DNA from: Crenothrix sp043729335
GTDB lineage: Bacteria; Pseudomonadota; Gammaproteobacteria; Methylococcales; Methylomonadaceae
Assembly: GCF_043729335.1 (NCBI RefSeq)
Contig: NZ_JAYTLQ010000002.1
Span: 124,001 to 188,000, forward strand
Direction: 5' to 3'
Length of the DNA: 64,000 nt
Both the position numbers and the translations under genes were made by a program. Below the pieces are notes generated by a model. That model had not been told where the DNA came from, ran no database searches, and worked only from the letters and a program-made list of their open reading frames with translations. Below are positions 53,015-61,509 of the stretch, piece by piece (within the stretch, counting starts at the first letter, position 1; each line of letters begins with the position of its first letter).

Positions 53015-54321
53015 CCATAATATTTGTCTTTCCCTGTTAAAGCATCAAACTGCGCTTTAATCGGGCTGAACCACGACTTTTTCTTAGGCAACGGTAACTC
53101 TTCAACAGCATCTACCTCTTTATCAGCCCCCCATTCTTCTTCTATTTCTGCTGCTGAGGTCAATTCAGCAACGGGTGTTGCTTGCAGCGTTTCTGCGCTG
53201 ACAAGATCTGGCAACACATCGACAGAAGCGGCTGCATTGATTTCTCCCCGCTCCGTTGAAGTAGGCTTGGCTTTGCCCGTTAATGCGCTTAAACGCAACT
53301 TAATTGGATTGAACCACGACTTTTTTTCAACCAAAGGCTGCTCTTGAATAGGTTGCTGTATTATTGAAACGGCCACTTCTTCACTATCGGGCACTTCAAC
53401 CATTGCTTCAACAGCAATAGACTCTGGTAACGCCTCAAGAGCCATAGCTACTGCTATAACGGGGACTTCATCTATCGTTTCAACCGGCATATATTGCTGA
53501 GTTGTTTCTTCAACAACAGCCGCAGATTGCACAGCGTTAGGTGCTGAAGCTACCGCATTCACATCAGTATCTAACACCACAACAGACTTTTTTTGTTCCT
53601 TACTTTCAAACTCAGAGATAAGCTTTTGGAGCGCTTGCTGCGCATTATCTTTTTGCATCTGTGCATCACGGGTTAATTGTGAAATATGCGTGTTTTGCGA
53701 TTCTAATGCCTCTTGTAATTCTTGGATGATTGCATCCTTATCTGACAATTGCCCTGCTAAGGTTTGCTGATTATATTGCAGCTCAGTGAGCATTTTTTGA
53801 TGGTTCTGCGAACGTTCGGCTAATTGTTTAACGACACTGGTATGGCGCTGCCATAACACAGATGAATCAAGTCCGTCACTCACCAAGATGGGTTGTTGCT
53901 CCATGCCAAAATCAGCCTCTAAAGCCTGGACAGCATGAGTCATATTTTTATTGTGCTGATAAACTTGTGTTTCTAACTCGGCAATAGAGTGTGCGGCTAA
54001 AGCTTGTTGAGCTTGATTGTCTATGCCATTCTTGGCAATTTGTTGCTCTTTCTCAATTAACTGCTCTTTTGCTTGATGTAATTGCTGCTGCACGTTATCC
54101 AACTGATAATTTATTTTCAAATGCTCTTGTTCCCGAACAAAATTGTTCGCTTCAAATTTGCGTCTGAGCTTACCCAGTTTGCTACGGTGAGACGTTGACA
54201 TCATTAGGGCAACGGCTAATCCAGCCATCAAGGCGATGACTCCAGGATAGCCAGGATTTTCAAGTGAAAACTGATACCAGCTAAAAAATAGATTTTTTAT
54301 GACCGAGACATAAGGTTCCAT
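53011..54321 (-). CDS. Membrane-anchored coiled-coil protein with twin C-terminal motif
   Basis: 436 residues; AGAGGAG precedes the ATG. One membrane helix (about residues 24-42, GVIALMAGLAVALMM) is followed by a long coiled coil rich in Gln and Glu (about 55-245), an Ala/Val/Glu-rich low-complexity region, and two copies of a short basic-aromatic motif: KKSWFNPIKLRLSALTGKAK and KKKSWFSPIKAQFDALTGKD. The second copy is near the C-terminus. No family recognised. The repeated motif may be a docking or membrane-binding element. Confidence 0.65.
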   Translation of the reverse strand: MEPYVSVIKNLFFSWYQFSLENPGYPGVIALMAGLAVALMMSTSHRSKLGKLRRKFEANNFVREQEHLKINYQLDNVQQQLHQAKEQLIEKEQQIAKNGIDNQAQQALAAHSIAELETQVYQHNKNMTHAVQALEADFGMEQQPILVSDGLDSSVLWQRHTSVVKQLAERSQNHQKMLTELQYNQQTLAGQLSDKDAIIQELQEALESQNTHISQLTRDAQMQKDNAQQALQKLISEFESKEQKKSVVVLDTDVNAVASAPNAVQSAAVVEETTQQYMPVETIDEVPVIAVAMALEALPESIAVEAMVEVPDSEEVAVSIIQQPIQEQPLVEKKSWFNPIKLRLSALTGKAKPTSTERGEINAAASVDVLPDLVSAETLQATPVAELTSAAEIEEEWGADKEVDAVEELPLPKKKSWFSPIKAQFDALTGKDKYYG

Positions 54322-54778
54322 AAGTACTCCTCTAAAATTATTGTTATTGTGCGCTACCAGGTCTTAGGGCTATCCATAACGTTTTTATTCTTTTTATAAC
54401 CTGTTGCATTATAGAATGCGTAGACCCAGTACATTTATTTGCCTTTCTAGCAGACTAGATCAGCTTATTCCGCCTTGATTAATAACACGTTTATGAGAAA
54501 AGGTATAGAAAATTATTGCTGCAACTTATAACATATAAGCTATGCTGCTTATAATTTCAGAAAGCTGCAATAGCCTCTACCCTGCGAATATCAATTACTC
54601 CATCTCAATTGTACTCATCAGGACACGCTTGCGGATCGATAAAAAACCGGTACTTTATATTCTTGCTTGGACTCACTTCCATTGATTCGGCTTCGCGCGT
54701 AGTTTAAGCAAAACGCCAAAAGACACAAGGATTCATGGCCAGCTTATCCTAATGCTTTATGTACTTTCAGTTCTGGCT

Positions 54779-54807
54779 TTCCATTGCAACACGCTGTAAC
54801 CTATAAT
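54779..54807 (+). promoter_or_regulatory. Promoter of the Crp/Fnr-type gene
   Basis: TTCCAT and TATAAT separated by 17 bases. The transcript would begin near 54814 and read through the G/C-tract repeat into the gene at 54972. Confidence 0.4.
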
Positions 54808-54842
54808 GAATCAACATAGTATTTCTTTCGTATGCGTTCACC

Positions 54843-54942
54843 TCCCCCTTTGAAGAAAAAGTGGAGAGCTTACGAGGGGCGAAGGGGGCTTATTTAAAAA
54901 ATCTCCTTAACCCCTCTTTTTCAAAGAGGGGAACTGAACGGT
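54843..54942. repeat. Dispersed G/C-tract hairpin repeat, copy 2
   Basis: CTCCCCCTTTGAAGAAAAAG opens the block; it ends CCCCTCTTTTTCAAAGAGGGG (split here as paired arms CCCCTCTTT and AAAGAGGGG). Related to the block at 5268-5354, in the opposite order. It provides an artificial N-terminal extension to the downstream frame. Confidence 0.6.
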
Positions 54943-54971
54943 TACTTTCTTTCTATAAAAAGGTGCGCCCC

Positions 54972-55637
54972 GTGCAACAAGAGGTTTTTGCAGGTTTGAA
55001 AAAAATCCCGTTTCTAGCCCAGCTGCCAGATGATGCATTGTTGGCTTTGGCTATAAAAGCCAAACCCGCCAAGTTTCCCAAACAGACAGCTATTATTACC
55101 GAAGGCGAAGAAACCAGTTCTTTATACATCATACTTTCAGGAAAAGTGAGGGTGTTCAGCAGCGACAAAAAAAGTAAAGAAGTCACTTTGTTGATTCAAA
55201 CCCCCGGCTCCTGCTTTGGTGAGATTGCTTTATTAAGCGATGAACCGCGGTCAGCATCGGTTGTCGCTTTAGAAAAAACGCTGTGCGGCGTCATCTCCAA
55301 AAGTGATTTTAGTCACTGGTTAGTTTTGCATCCTGAAGTAGCGATCAGCTTATTGGGCGTGTTAGCAGAAAAGGTGAGATCGTTAACACAAAAAGTTAAG
55401 CAACTGGCGCTATCAAATGTCTACGAAAGGACTATTAAAGTATTGAATGATATGGCGGATCCACAAGACGATATACAAGTTATCGCCCTACGACCTACCC
55501 AATATGAATTGGCCACGATGGTAGGATCGTCCAGAGAAATGATTAACAAAATAATGCATGAATTAGTCAAAGGCGGCTATATCACCCTTGATGAAAAATC
55601 GTTAAGAATTGAAAAAAAACTACCCGCCTCCTGGTAA
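54972..55637 (+). CDS. Crp/Fnr family transcriptional regulator
   Basis: 221 residues from the GTG at 54972 with AAGG upstream; the longer frame to 54861 reads through a repeat. The cyclic-nucleotide-binding-like domain has GEETSSLYIILSGKVRVF and PGSCFGEIALLSDEPRSASV; the C-terminal winged helix has RPTQYELATMVGSSREMINKIM. No Fnr-type iron-sulfur cysteine cluster is present, so it is a Crp-like rather than oxygen-sensing type. Targets unknown. Its 3' end overlaps the convergent receiver-Hpt gene by 18 bases. Confidence 0.9.
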   Translation: MQQEVFAGLKKIPFLAQLPDDALLALAIKAKPAKFPKQTAIITEGEETSSLYIILSGKVRVFSSDKKSKEVTLLIQTPGSCFGEIALLSDEPRSASVVALEKTLCGVISKSDFSHWLVLHPEVAISLLGVLAEKVRSLTQKVKQLALSNVYERTIKVLNDMADPQDDIQVIALRPTQYELATMVGSSREMINKIMHELVKGGYITLDEKSLRIEKKLPASW

Positions 55638-56357
55638 TAAATCCAAAATAGCCTTTTCTTGGGTGGTAAAATTCAGTATCGCAGCTTTTAAAGTACGGTA
55701 ACAACCAGTCACAGCTTGATAATCTTTACGCGACAAACTATTTTCCAGATTAAATGCAGGCTGCTGAATATCAATAAAGCCGCAAAAACTTACCGAGCCA
55801 TGTAATTTGTGGGTGATATCTAATGCGTTTTGAAACTGTTTATTTTGCAAGGCATATTTAATATCTGTTATTTGCTGAGGCAATTCGAAAAATAATTTTT
55901 TGAATATTATTATCGTTAAGTTTTCATTGTTCTGGGTTTTATCCAGCAAAATTTGAATGTAGTCAATCGGCGCAAGACTATGGGTATTTTTTTTCTTCTG
56001 GATAAACTGAGCCAAGGCATTGGCGCTGGATGACTTGTTCCAACAATCATCAATACCTAATGACATAAAATGTATTCTTGAATGGCTTTTATGCTCAGCA
56101 ATCATGACGACTAAAGGAGTCTTGCAATTAAGATTACCCGCATTTTTTACAAAGTAGATAATTTCAGCATTGGCCAACGCGGCATCAAGCAAAATCAGAT
56201 TGAAGCGAGTGTATAATAACGTTATTAATGCTTCATTTTCGTTATTAGCTATTGTCAGGCATACATCATCTTGCAATAAAGACGAGGAATAAGAGTTAAT
56301 AGTCTTTTTTTCAATAAGCAGCAGATTAAACGGTTCCATACCTAGCATTTTTATCAT
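55620..56357 (-). CDS. Degenerate receiver plus Hpt domain protein
   Basis: About 245 residues from the ATG at 56357; the frame continues to a GTG at 56426. The N-terminal half resembles a response regulator receiver (FNLLLIEK, FNLILLDAAL, PLVVMIAEH, CWNKSS), where the phospho-aspartate position is kept in LLLDAA but the acidic pair near the start is missing. The C-terminal half is an Hpt domain with DITHKLHGSVSFCGF, whose histidine accepts phosphate. No kinase is adjacent. It would act as a phosphorelay intermediate. Start choice is uncertain. Confidence 0.75.
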   Translation of the reverse strand: MIKMLGMEPFNLLLIEKKTINSYSSSLLQDDVCLTIANNENEALITLLYTRFNLILLDAALANAEIIYFVKNAGNLNCKTPLVVMIAEHKSHSRIHFMSLGIDDCWNKSSSANALAQFIQKKKNTHSLAPIDYIQILLDKTQNNENLTIIIFKKLFFELPQQITDIKYALQNKQFQNALDITHKLHGSVSFCGFIDIQQPAFNLENSLSRKDYQAVTGCYRTLKAAILNFTTQEKAILDLLPGGG

Positions 56358-56395
56358 GTTTTTACGTAAAATCCGACTATAGGCGCAACGACTTT

Positions 56396-56725
56396 TTAAG
56401 TTTGACGTACAAAGCTGTGTACCCACGCCATGCCATCGCTATTCCAAACCATGCCAGCATGCATTTTTAAAATGATATCTTTATAGACGTCAAGACTTTC
56501 ATACCCTTCAGCTTTAGCATGCTCTTCGGTCATATCCCCCAAGCGTTGGCGCTGTAAATCAGTGATGACAAATAGTGTCTCTCCCAATTGAAAGGTTTCA
56601 CCAGGCCAACCATACGCCCCATGACGGCGCTGTTGAGTCTTTGTGCCGGCGATTGCGGCAGCGACCAATTTAGGATGTGTAATCAGGCGCTCAATCGAGC
56701 AGGTTTTTTCAGGGAAAAATGTCAT
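56396..56725 (-). CDS. ASCH/PUA-like domain protein
   Basis: 109 residues with TFFPEKTCS, LVAAAIAGTKTQQRRHGAYGWPGE (in pieces), ITDLQRQRLGDMTEEHAKAEGY and WVHSFV. This pattern fits the ASCH branch of the PUA-like fold, thought to bind RNA or modified nucleotides; one member hydrolyses acetylated cytidine. It lies just upstream of the receiver-Hpt gene on the same strand. Confidence 0.75.
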   Translation of the reverse strand: MTFFPEKTCSIERLITHPKLVAAAIAGTKTQQRRHGAYGWPGETFQLGETLFVITDLQRQRLGDMTEEHAKAEGYESLDVYKDIILKMHAGMVWNSDGMAWVHSFVRQT

Positions 56726-56764
56726 AGTGTTTGCGGTTGGGTATTTTTAAAATGATGAACTTTA

Positions 56765-56962
56765 ATGCACCTTATACAAGGACTAAATATTATTAAAATA
56801 ATAGCATTATCCCGGTTAACAAAAAATGTTCAAGCACAACAAAGCTATTGCCTAAAAACGCAGTATTACCGCGCCTTAGCTGGAATGTTATTATCATTGT
56901 CAGCCGTTGTATTTATTAGCTTCTTAACTAAACTAAAGGCAGAAAACGGAAAAGCGGCTTAG
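56765..56962 (+). CDS. Small possible membrane protein
   Basis: 65 codons, with one membrane-helix-like stretch near the C-terminus (ALAGMLLSLSAVVFISFL) and basic residues before it. No clear ribosome binding site and no family. Included because the helix is convincing and the region is otherwise empty; the gene remains doubtful. Confidence 0.3.
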   Translation: MHLIQGLNIIKIIALSRLTKNVQAQQSYCLKTQYYRALAGMLLSLSAVVFISFLTKLKAENGKAA

Positions 56963-57049
56963 CTTATCCGTAAGAAGGTTAGTGCTAATTAGTCTCGCCT
57001 ATAATTTATTAAGTTTTAAGCATTCATTGTCTTATAAAGGAAACTCGCT

Positions 57050-58726
57050 ATGAAAATTTTACTTCTGTCATCAACTTATGACAGTTTAACTCAACGCCTG
57101 TATGTCGAATTGGCTCAAAGAGGACATAAGGTAGCTTTTGACATTGCCTCAAGCGACTTACAAACACTGGATGCTGTACAACAGCATCAGCCGGAATTGA
57201 TTTTTTGCCCTTCGTTAGACACCACATTGTCCAAAAGCATCTGGCATCGCTATCGGTGCATTACATTGCACCTTAATACCGATAAAAATCATAGCGCATC
57301 CGCATTGGATTGGGCCATACAGCATCAGGAAGCTACTTGCACGCTTACCGCCATACAAATATCTTCAGAAATGGATGTTTGCAGTAGCTGGGCCAGTGCA
57401 ATCTTTACGCTACGCCTAGCAACCAAAAGCAGCCTTTATTTATTAGAAGTACAAAAAGCCGCTGTAGACGTTGTCTTACAAACAATTGAGCACACTCAAA
57501 ATCCTGATTTTATTCCCCAAAAACTAGATTACAGTAGCGCCACCGACAAAGCAATCTTTCAAGTTCTGATGACACAAGCCGACCGAAAGATTGACTGGGA
57601 CCTAGACAGCGCGGCCACCATAGTAAACAAAATCAATGCCGGTGATGGCTACCCTGGTGTTGCCGATAATATCCGAGGAATAGACTACTACATCTATGGT
57701 GCAACCCTTGAAGATACTTTGCGTGGCTCACCTAAAGCCCTTATCGCCAAGCGCCTTGGCGCGGTATGTCGAGCCACCATCGATGGTGCTGTATGGTTAT
57801 CACATCTTGAACCCAAAACCGCTGAGACGGAAAGAAAGTATTTCAAATTACCCGCCGCAATGGTGTTTCGCAATAAGATAAAAGATTTACCCGAAGTGCC
57901 GGTAACGATTTACGAAACCTCAGCAAACACTTACCGAGAAATTTGGTATGAAGAACACAATCAGGTGGGTTATTTGCATTTTGATTTTTACGAAGGTGCA
58001 ATGAATACCGAACAATGCTTGCGTCTACGTGATGCCATTTTAGAAGTACTTGAGCACCCTACCCGTGTGTTAGTGTTGTTAGGTAGCCATTCATTTTGGT
58101 CCAATGGTATCGATTTACGGGTTATCGAAGCATCTAATAACCCGCCAGAAGAATCCTGGCATAACGTCAATGCCTTAAATGACCTTATTCTTGCCATCGT
58201 TACAGCCACAAAAAAAATAACTATTGCTGCAATACATGGCCAAGCCAGTGCTGGCGGGGTAGCGTTTGCCGCCGCATTTGACAAAATTTGCGCACGCAGT
58301 GGCGTGATGTTTAATTTAAATTATAAGTCCATGGGATTGTTCGGTTCCGAATATTCGACTTACACACTACCCAAGCGCATCGGTTACGACAAAGCCTTAG
58401 AATTAATTGAAAACTGCCGCATTCTCAGCACTCGAGAAGCTAAACATATTGGCTTAATCGACCACATAATTCCTGATCATTTCGCTGCTTTCGACACTAA
58501 AATAAGAACCATGGCCGAAGCACTGGCTCAACATCAAAGTTATGACAAGATATTAAGGTCAAAAATACAACGCCGCAATCAGGATGAATTTCTCAAACCT
58601 TTGCAATATTACCGAGAAGAAGAGCAGCAACGGATGAAAGAGGCATTTTTTGAATCCAACGCACTTTATCATTTAATCCGTAAACAGTTGGTTTATAGCA
58701 AGCACCCGCCTGCTCAAGATCAGTGA
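57050..58726 (+). CDS. hypX: HypX-like hydrogenase maturation protein
   Basis: 558 residues in the HypX/HoxX architecture: an N-terminal formyl-transferase-like domain (about 1-270) and a C-terminal enoyl-CoA hydratase-like domain (about 300-510) with FWSNGIDLRVIEA, HGQASAGGVAFAAA and LFGSEYSTYTLPKRIG. HypX supplies CO for the NiFe-hydrogenase active site from a formyl donor under air. The family loop HPGPPGDRGPSS before LDWAI is here LHLNTDKNHSASA, losing the PG and GDRGP residues, so cofactor binding may be altered. No hyp or hydrogenase gene is near. AAAGGA precedes the ATG. Confidence 0.88.
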   Translation: MKILLLSSTYDSLTQRLYVELAQRGHKVAFDIASSDLQTLDAVQQHQPELIFCPSLDTTLSKSIWHRYRCITLHLNTDKNHSASALDWAIQHQEATCTLTAIQISSEMDVCSSWASAIFTLRLATKSSLYLLEVQKAAVDVVLQTIEHTQNPDFIPQKLDYSSATDKAIFQVLMTQADRKIDWDLDSAATIVNKINAGDGYPGVADNIRGIDYYIYGATLEDTLRGSPKALIAKRLGAVCRATIDGAVWLSHLEPKTAETERKYFKLPAAMVFRNKIKDLPEVPVTIYETSANTYREIWYEEHNQVGYLHFDFYEGAMNTEQCLRLRDAILEVLEHPTRVLVLLGSHSFWSNGIDLRVIEASNNPPEESWHNVNALNDLILAIVTATKKITIAAIHGQASAGGVAFAAAFDKICARSGVMFNLNYKSMGLFGSEYSTYTLPKRIGYDKALELIENCRILSTREAKHIGLIDHIIPDHFAAFDTKIRTMAEALAQHQSYDKILRSKIQRRNQDEFLKPLQYYREEEQQRMKEAFFESNALYHLIRKQLVYSKHPPAQDQ

Positions 58727-58825
58727 TGATGGCCTTACATTTCGGCACAACTATAATCCTGGATATTGTGAGCATTAAATGCTTAACTACACCTATTGTC
58801 TTATTTAAATTGCAGGTTGCAGTAC

Positions 58826-59287
58826 GTGTTTAAAAAAACATCGTCATTTACATCAATGGTCACACTGCAAAGCAGAACTTTAAAGCAGCTCCAGCATCAA
58901 ATCGCTACCCAGCAGCAATTGACACAACGCATTAAAACGGTATTGCCTCAAACACTGGCCAACCAAGTGTTGCATTGTATTTTAAAAAAAAATCATTTAC
59001 TGATCTACACCCACTCTGCAAACTGGGCATCACAGCTGCGTTTTTATAGTCCGGTGATAATTGATGCAGCAGCAGAGTCCATTGGTGCGGTAATCAGTAC
59101 TGTGCAGACCAAAATAATTGCCAAACCCCATGTCCCCAACGTAAGCCCGCGCAAACTTAATGTCCCTTCCGCAGAAAATATTCAATTTCTCAAGACATAC
59201 GGCGTTTCAATCCAAGATGACCCGCTAAAAGTTGCGCTATTGAAACTGAGCAAAACACTGACACAATTATCGAGTCGCAAACCTTAA
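58826..59287 (+). CDS. dciA: DciA-like (DUF721) helicase-loader family protein
   Basis: 153 residues from a GTG at 58826; the ATG ten codons further in is an alternative. The DUF721 core reads VLPQTLANQVLHCILKKNHLLIYTHSANWASQLRFY (in pieces) with the family tryptophan in ANWASQLRF. DciA promotes loading of the replicative helicase DnaB in bacteria without DnaC. The position beside lpxC, convergent here, is the known neighbourhood of this gene in gammaproteobacteria. Confidence 0.8.
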   Translation: MFKKTSSFTSMVTLQSRTLKQLQHQIATQQQLTQRIKTVLPQTLANQVLHCILKKNHLLIYTHSANWASQLRFYSPVIIDAAAESIGAVISTVQTKIIAKPHVPNVSPRKLNVPSAENIQFLKTYGVSIQDDPLKVALLKLSKTLTQLSSRKP

Positions 59288-59301
59288 AAACTCACGCATT
59301 A

Positions 59302-60222
59302 TTAAGCCGCTGTTCGTGGTGTTTCCGCTGAACGCATAAAGGAAATCGGGGCTTCATCTTCTTCGTAAGTAATCATTTCCCAAGCATCTTTATCATCTAA
59401 CAAGGTGCGAAGTAATTTATTGTTTAAGCCGTGCCCAGATTTATAACCGGTAAACTCGCCAATTAAACTATGGCCTAACAAATACAAATCGCCAATGGCA
59501 TCCAGGATTTTGTGTTTAACAAACTCATCGGCATAACGCAAGCCGTCTTCATTGAGAATTTTGACATCATCTACGACAATCGCATTATCCAGACTACCGC
59601 CTAAAGCAAGATTGTTTTGTCGCAGCATATCAATGTCTTTCATAAAACCAAAGGTTCTAGCCCGACTGACTTCTTTTACAAAAGTGGTCGATGAAAAATC
59701 CATTGTTGCTGTTTTGACATGCTCCTCAAAAGCAGGATGCTCAAAATCTATCGTGAAGGTGACTTTAAAGCCGTCAAACGGTTCAAAGGCAGCCCATTTA
59801 TCACCATCTTCAACCCTAATACTGCGTTTGATGCGAATATATTGTTTTGGACAGTCTTGTTCCTCTACACCCGCAGATTGCAACAAAAACACAAAAGGCC
59901 CCGCGCTACCATCCATAATGGGCACTTCAGCAGCGCTAACATCAATCAGTGCGTTGTCTATGCCTAATCCGGCAAAGGCTGACAGCAAATGCTCAATGGT
60001 GGATATTTTCACATCCCCAGAAACCAGAGTCGTCGACAACACTGTTTCACCTACGTTGCCAGGCGTTGCTTTAATCGTTACAGGAACATCGAGATCCACC
60101 CGGCGAAACCTGATGCCAGTATTGGGCTCACTTGGGTGCAAGGTCAAATAAACCTTATCGCCCGTATGCAGGCCAACACCCGTGGCTCTGATAGTATTTC
60201 TTAATGTTCTTTGTTTAATCAT
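59302..60222 (-). CDS. lpxC: UDP-3-O-acyl-N-acetylglucosamine deacetylase LpxC
   Basis: Zinc-dependent enzyme at the committed step of lipid A synthesis. Zinc ligands are in EHLLSAFAGLGIDNA (His about residue 78) and HKILDAIGDLYLLG (His and Asp about 237-241), with the catalytic His in LIGEFTGYKSGHGLNN. GGSLDNAIV is present. 306 residues match the family. It follows ftsZ at the end of the division cluster, the usual place. Confidence 0.98.
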   Translation of the reverse strand: MIKQRTLRNTIRATGVGLHTGDKVYLTLHPSEPNTGIRFRRVDLDVPVTIKATPGNVGETVLSTTLVSGDVKISTIEHLLSAFAGLGIDNALIDVSAAEVPIMDGSAGPFVFLLQSAGVEEQDCPKQYIRIKRSIRVEDGDKWAAFEPFDGFKVTFTIDFEHPAFEEHVKTATMDFSSTTFVKEVSRARTFGFMKDIDMLRQNNLALGGSLDNAIVVDDVKILNEDGLRYADEFVKHKILDAIGDLYLLGHSLIGEFTGYKSGHGLNNKLLRTLLDDKDAWEMITYEEDEAPISFMRSAETPRTAA

Positions 60223-60317
60223 AAAATGATATCGCTAAGTAAAGAGAACGAAGGGGGACTGTGATTTTATCATAATCTGCCATCATACAGAGACCAAACA
60301 TTTCTTTACAGAAAGCA

Positions 60318-61481
60318 CTAATCCGCCTGACGTCTTAAAAAAGCCGGAATATCTAGATAATCTAAATCCATGCCTTCTTTAGCCTGGGCGCCAAAACGTG
60401 ATTCTCTGGTTTCAGGTTTATTTTGTCGAATAACGGTCGGCGTGTCTAATACGCCATAATTAACTTCACCGGTAGAGGCTTTTCTAATCAGGTTATTTGT
60501 TGTTTTAACAGCCACTTGTGCGGGCGAACCCATACCCGTTGCAACAACAGTCACTTTGATTTCATCGCCCAAGTCGGGGTCAATGGCAGTACCAATTTTG
60601 ATGATGGCATCTTCCGAAGCAAACTCATGGACAATCTCGCCCACCTCGTTAAACTCTGCAATGCTCATATCCGCTGCTGAAATATTCACCAAAATACCCC
60701 GCGCGCCCTGCAAATTAATATCTTCCAGCAAAGGACAGGCAATCGCTTTTTCAGCGGCTTCACGGGCACGGTGATCACCTACAGCGGCACCTGTACCCAT
60801 GATGGCAGCTCCCATACCGGACATCACTGTCCTGACGTCGGCAAAGTCAACGTTAATCATACCGGGGTGAACAATCAAATCCGTAATACCTTGTACCGCA
60901 TCCAGCAACACATCATTGGCCGCTTTAAAAGCATTCATCAACGATACTTTATCACCTAATACTGGCAGTAACTTTTGATTAGGGATAGTAATCAATGAGT
61001 CCACATACTTTTCAAGCTCTGCAATGCCTTGCTCAGCAATCGACTGCTTCTTTTTGCCTTCAAAGAGAAAGGGCTTAGTCACCACCGCAACGGTCAAGAT
61101 ACCCATTTCTTTAGCGATTTCTGCAATCACGGCAATAGCACCGGTACCGGTACCGCCACCCATGCCAGCAGTTAAAAAAATCATATCCGCACCGTTAATG
61201 ACTTCTTTAATGCGGTCTTTATTTTCTTCAGCTGCTTGCCTACCAACTTCTGGATTAGTCCCTGCGCCTAAGCCCTTAGTTAGCTCGACACCCAGTTGGA
61301 TGATGGTGCCGGTGTCTAATTTTCTTAATGCCTGTGCATCGGTATTGGCACAAATAAATTCTACACCTTTAATGCTGCTATTAACCATATGATGAACAGC
61401 ATTACCGCCGCCACCGCCCACACCGATCACCTTGATTACTGCGGTTTCGGTACACATATCCACTAATTCGTACTTCATCAT
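60318..61481 (-). CDS. ftsZ: Cell division GTPase FtsZ
   Basis: Tubulin-like protein that forms the Z ring. The N-terminal VIGVGGGGGNAVHHM begins the nucleotide site, the tubulin signature is AGMGGGTGTGA (about residues 106-116), and the conserved C-terminal peptide DYLDIPAFLRRQ binds FtsA and ZipA. 387 residues. GGGG precedes the ATG. Lies 28 bases after ftsA. Confidence 0.98.
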   Translation of the reverse strand: MMKYELVDMCTETAVIKVIGVGGGGGNAVHHMVNSSIKGVEFICANTDAQALRKLDTGTIIQLGVELTKGLGAGTNPEVGRQAAEENKDRIKEVINGADMIFLTAGMGGGTGTGAIAVIAEIAKEMGILTVAVVTKPFLFEGKKKQSIAEQGIAELEKYVDSLITIPNQKLLPVLGDKVSLMNAFKAANDVLLDAVQGITDLIVHPGMINVDFADVRTVMSGMGAAIMGTGAAVGDHRAREAAEKAIACPLLEDINLQGARGILVNISAADMSIAEFNEVGEIVHEFASEDAIIKIGTAIDPDLGDEIKVTVVATGMGSPAQVAVKTTNNLIRKASTGEVNYGVLDTPTVIRQNKPETRESRFGAQAKEGMDLDYLDIPAFLRRQAD

Positions 61482-61509
61482 CGCTGCCCCTTCATAATCT
61501 GTAAAATTC

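Larger units (their letters stand above)
54322..54971. other. Long intergenic region before the Crp/Fnr gene
   Basis: About 650 bases without a supported gene. It holds a good -10 (TATAAT, 54802-54807, with TTCCAT 17 bases upstream) that probably starts the Crp/Fnr transcript, and a dispersed G/C-tract repeat. The reading frame upstream of 54972 comes from that repeat and is not accepted as coding. Confidence 0.5.

Noticed and set aside
54861..54971. Upstream extension of the Crp/Fnr frame
   Set aside because: Encoded by a dispersed repeat; the GTG at 54972 has a ribosome binding site and gives a family-like length.
59552..60151. 199-codon open frame opposite lpxC
   Set aside because: Exactly antisense to a highly conserved gene; serine- and leucine-rich composition with no motif, a shadow of lpxC codon use.
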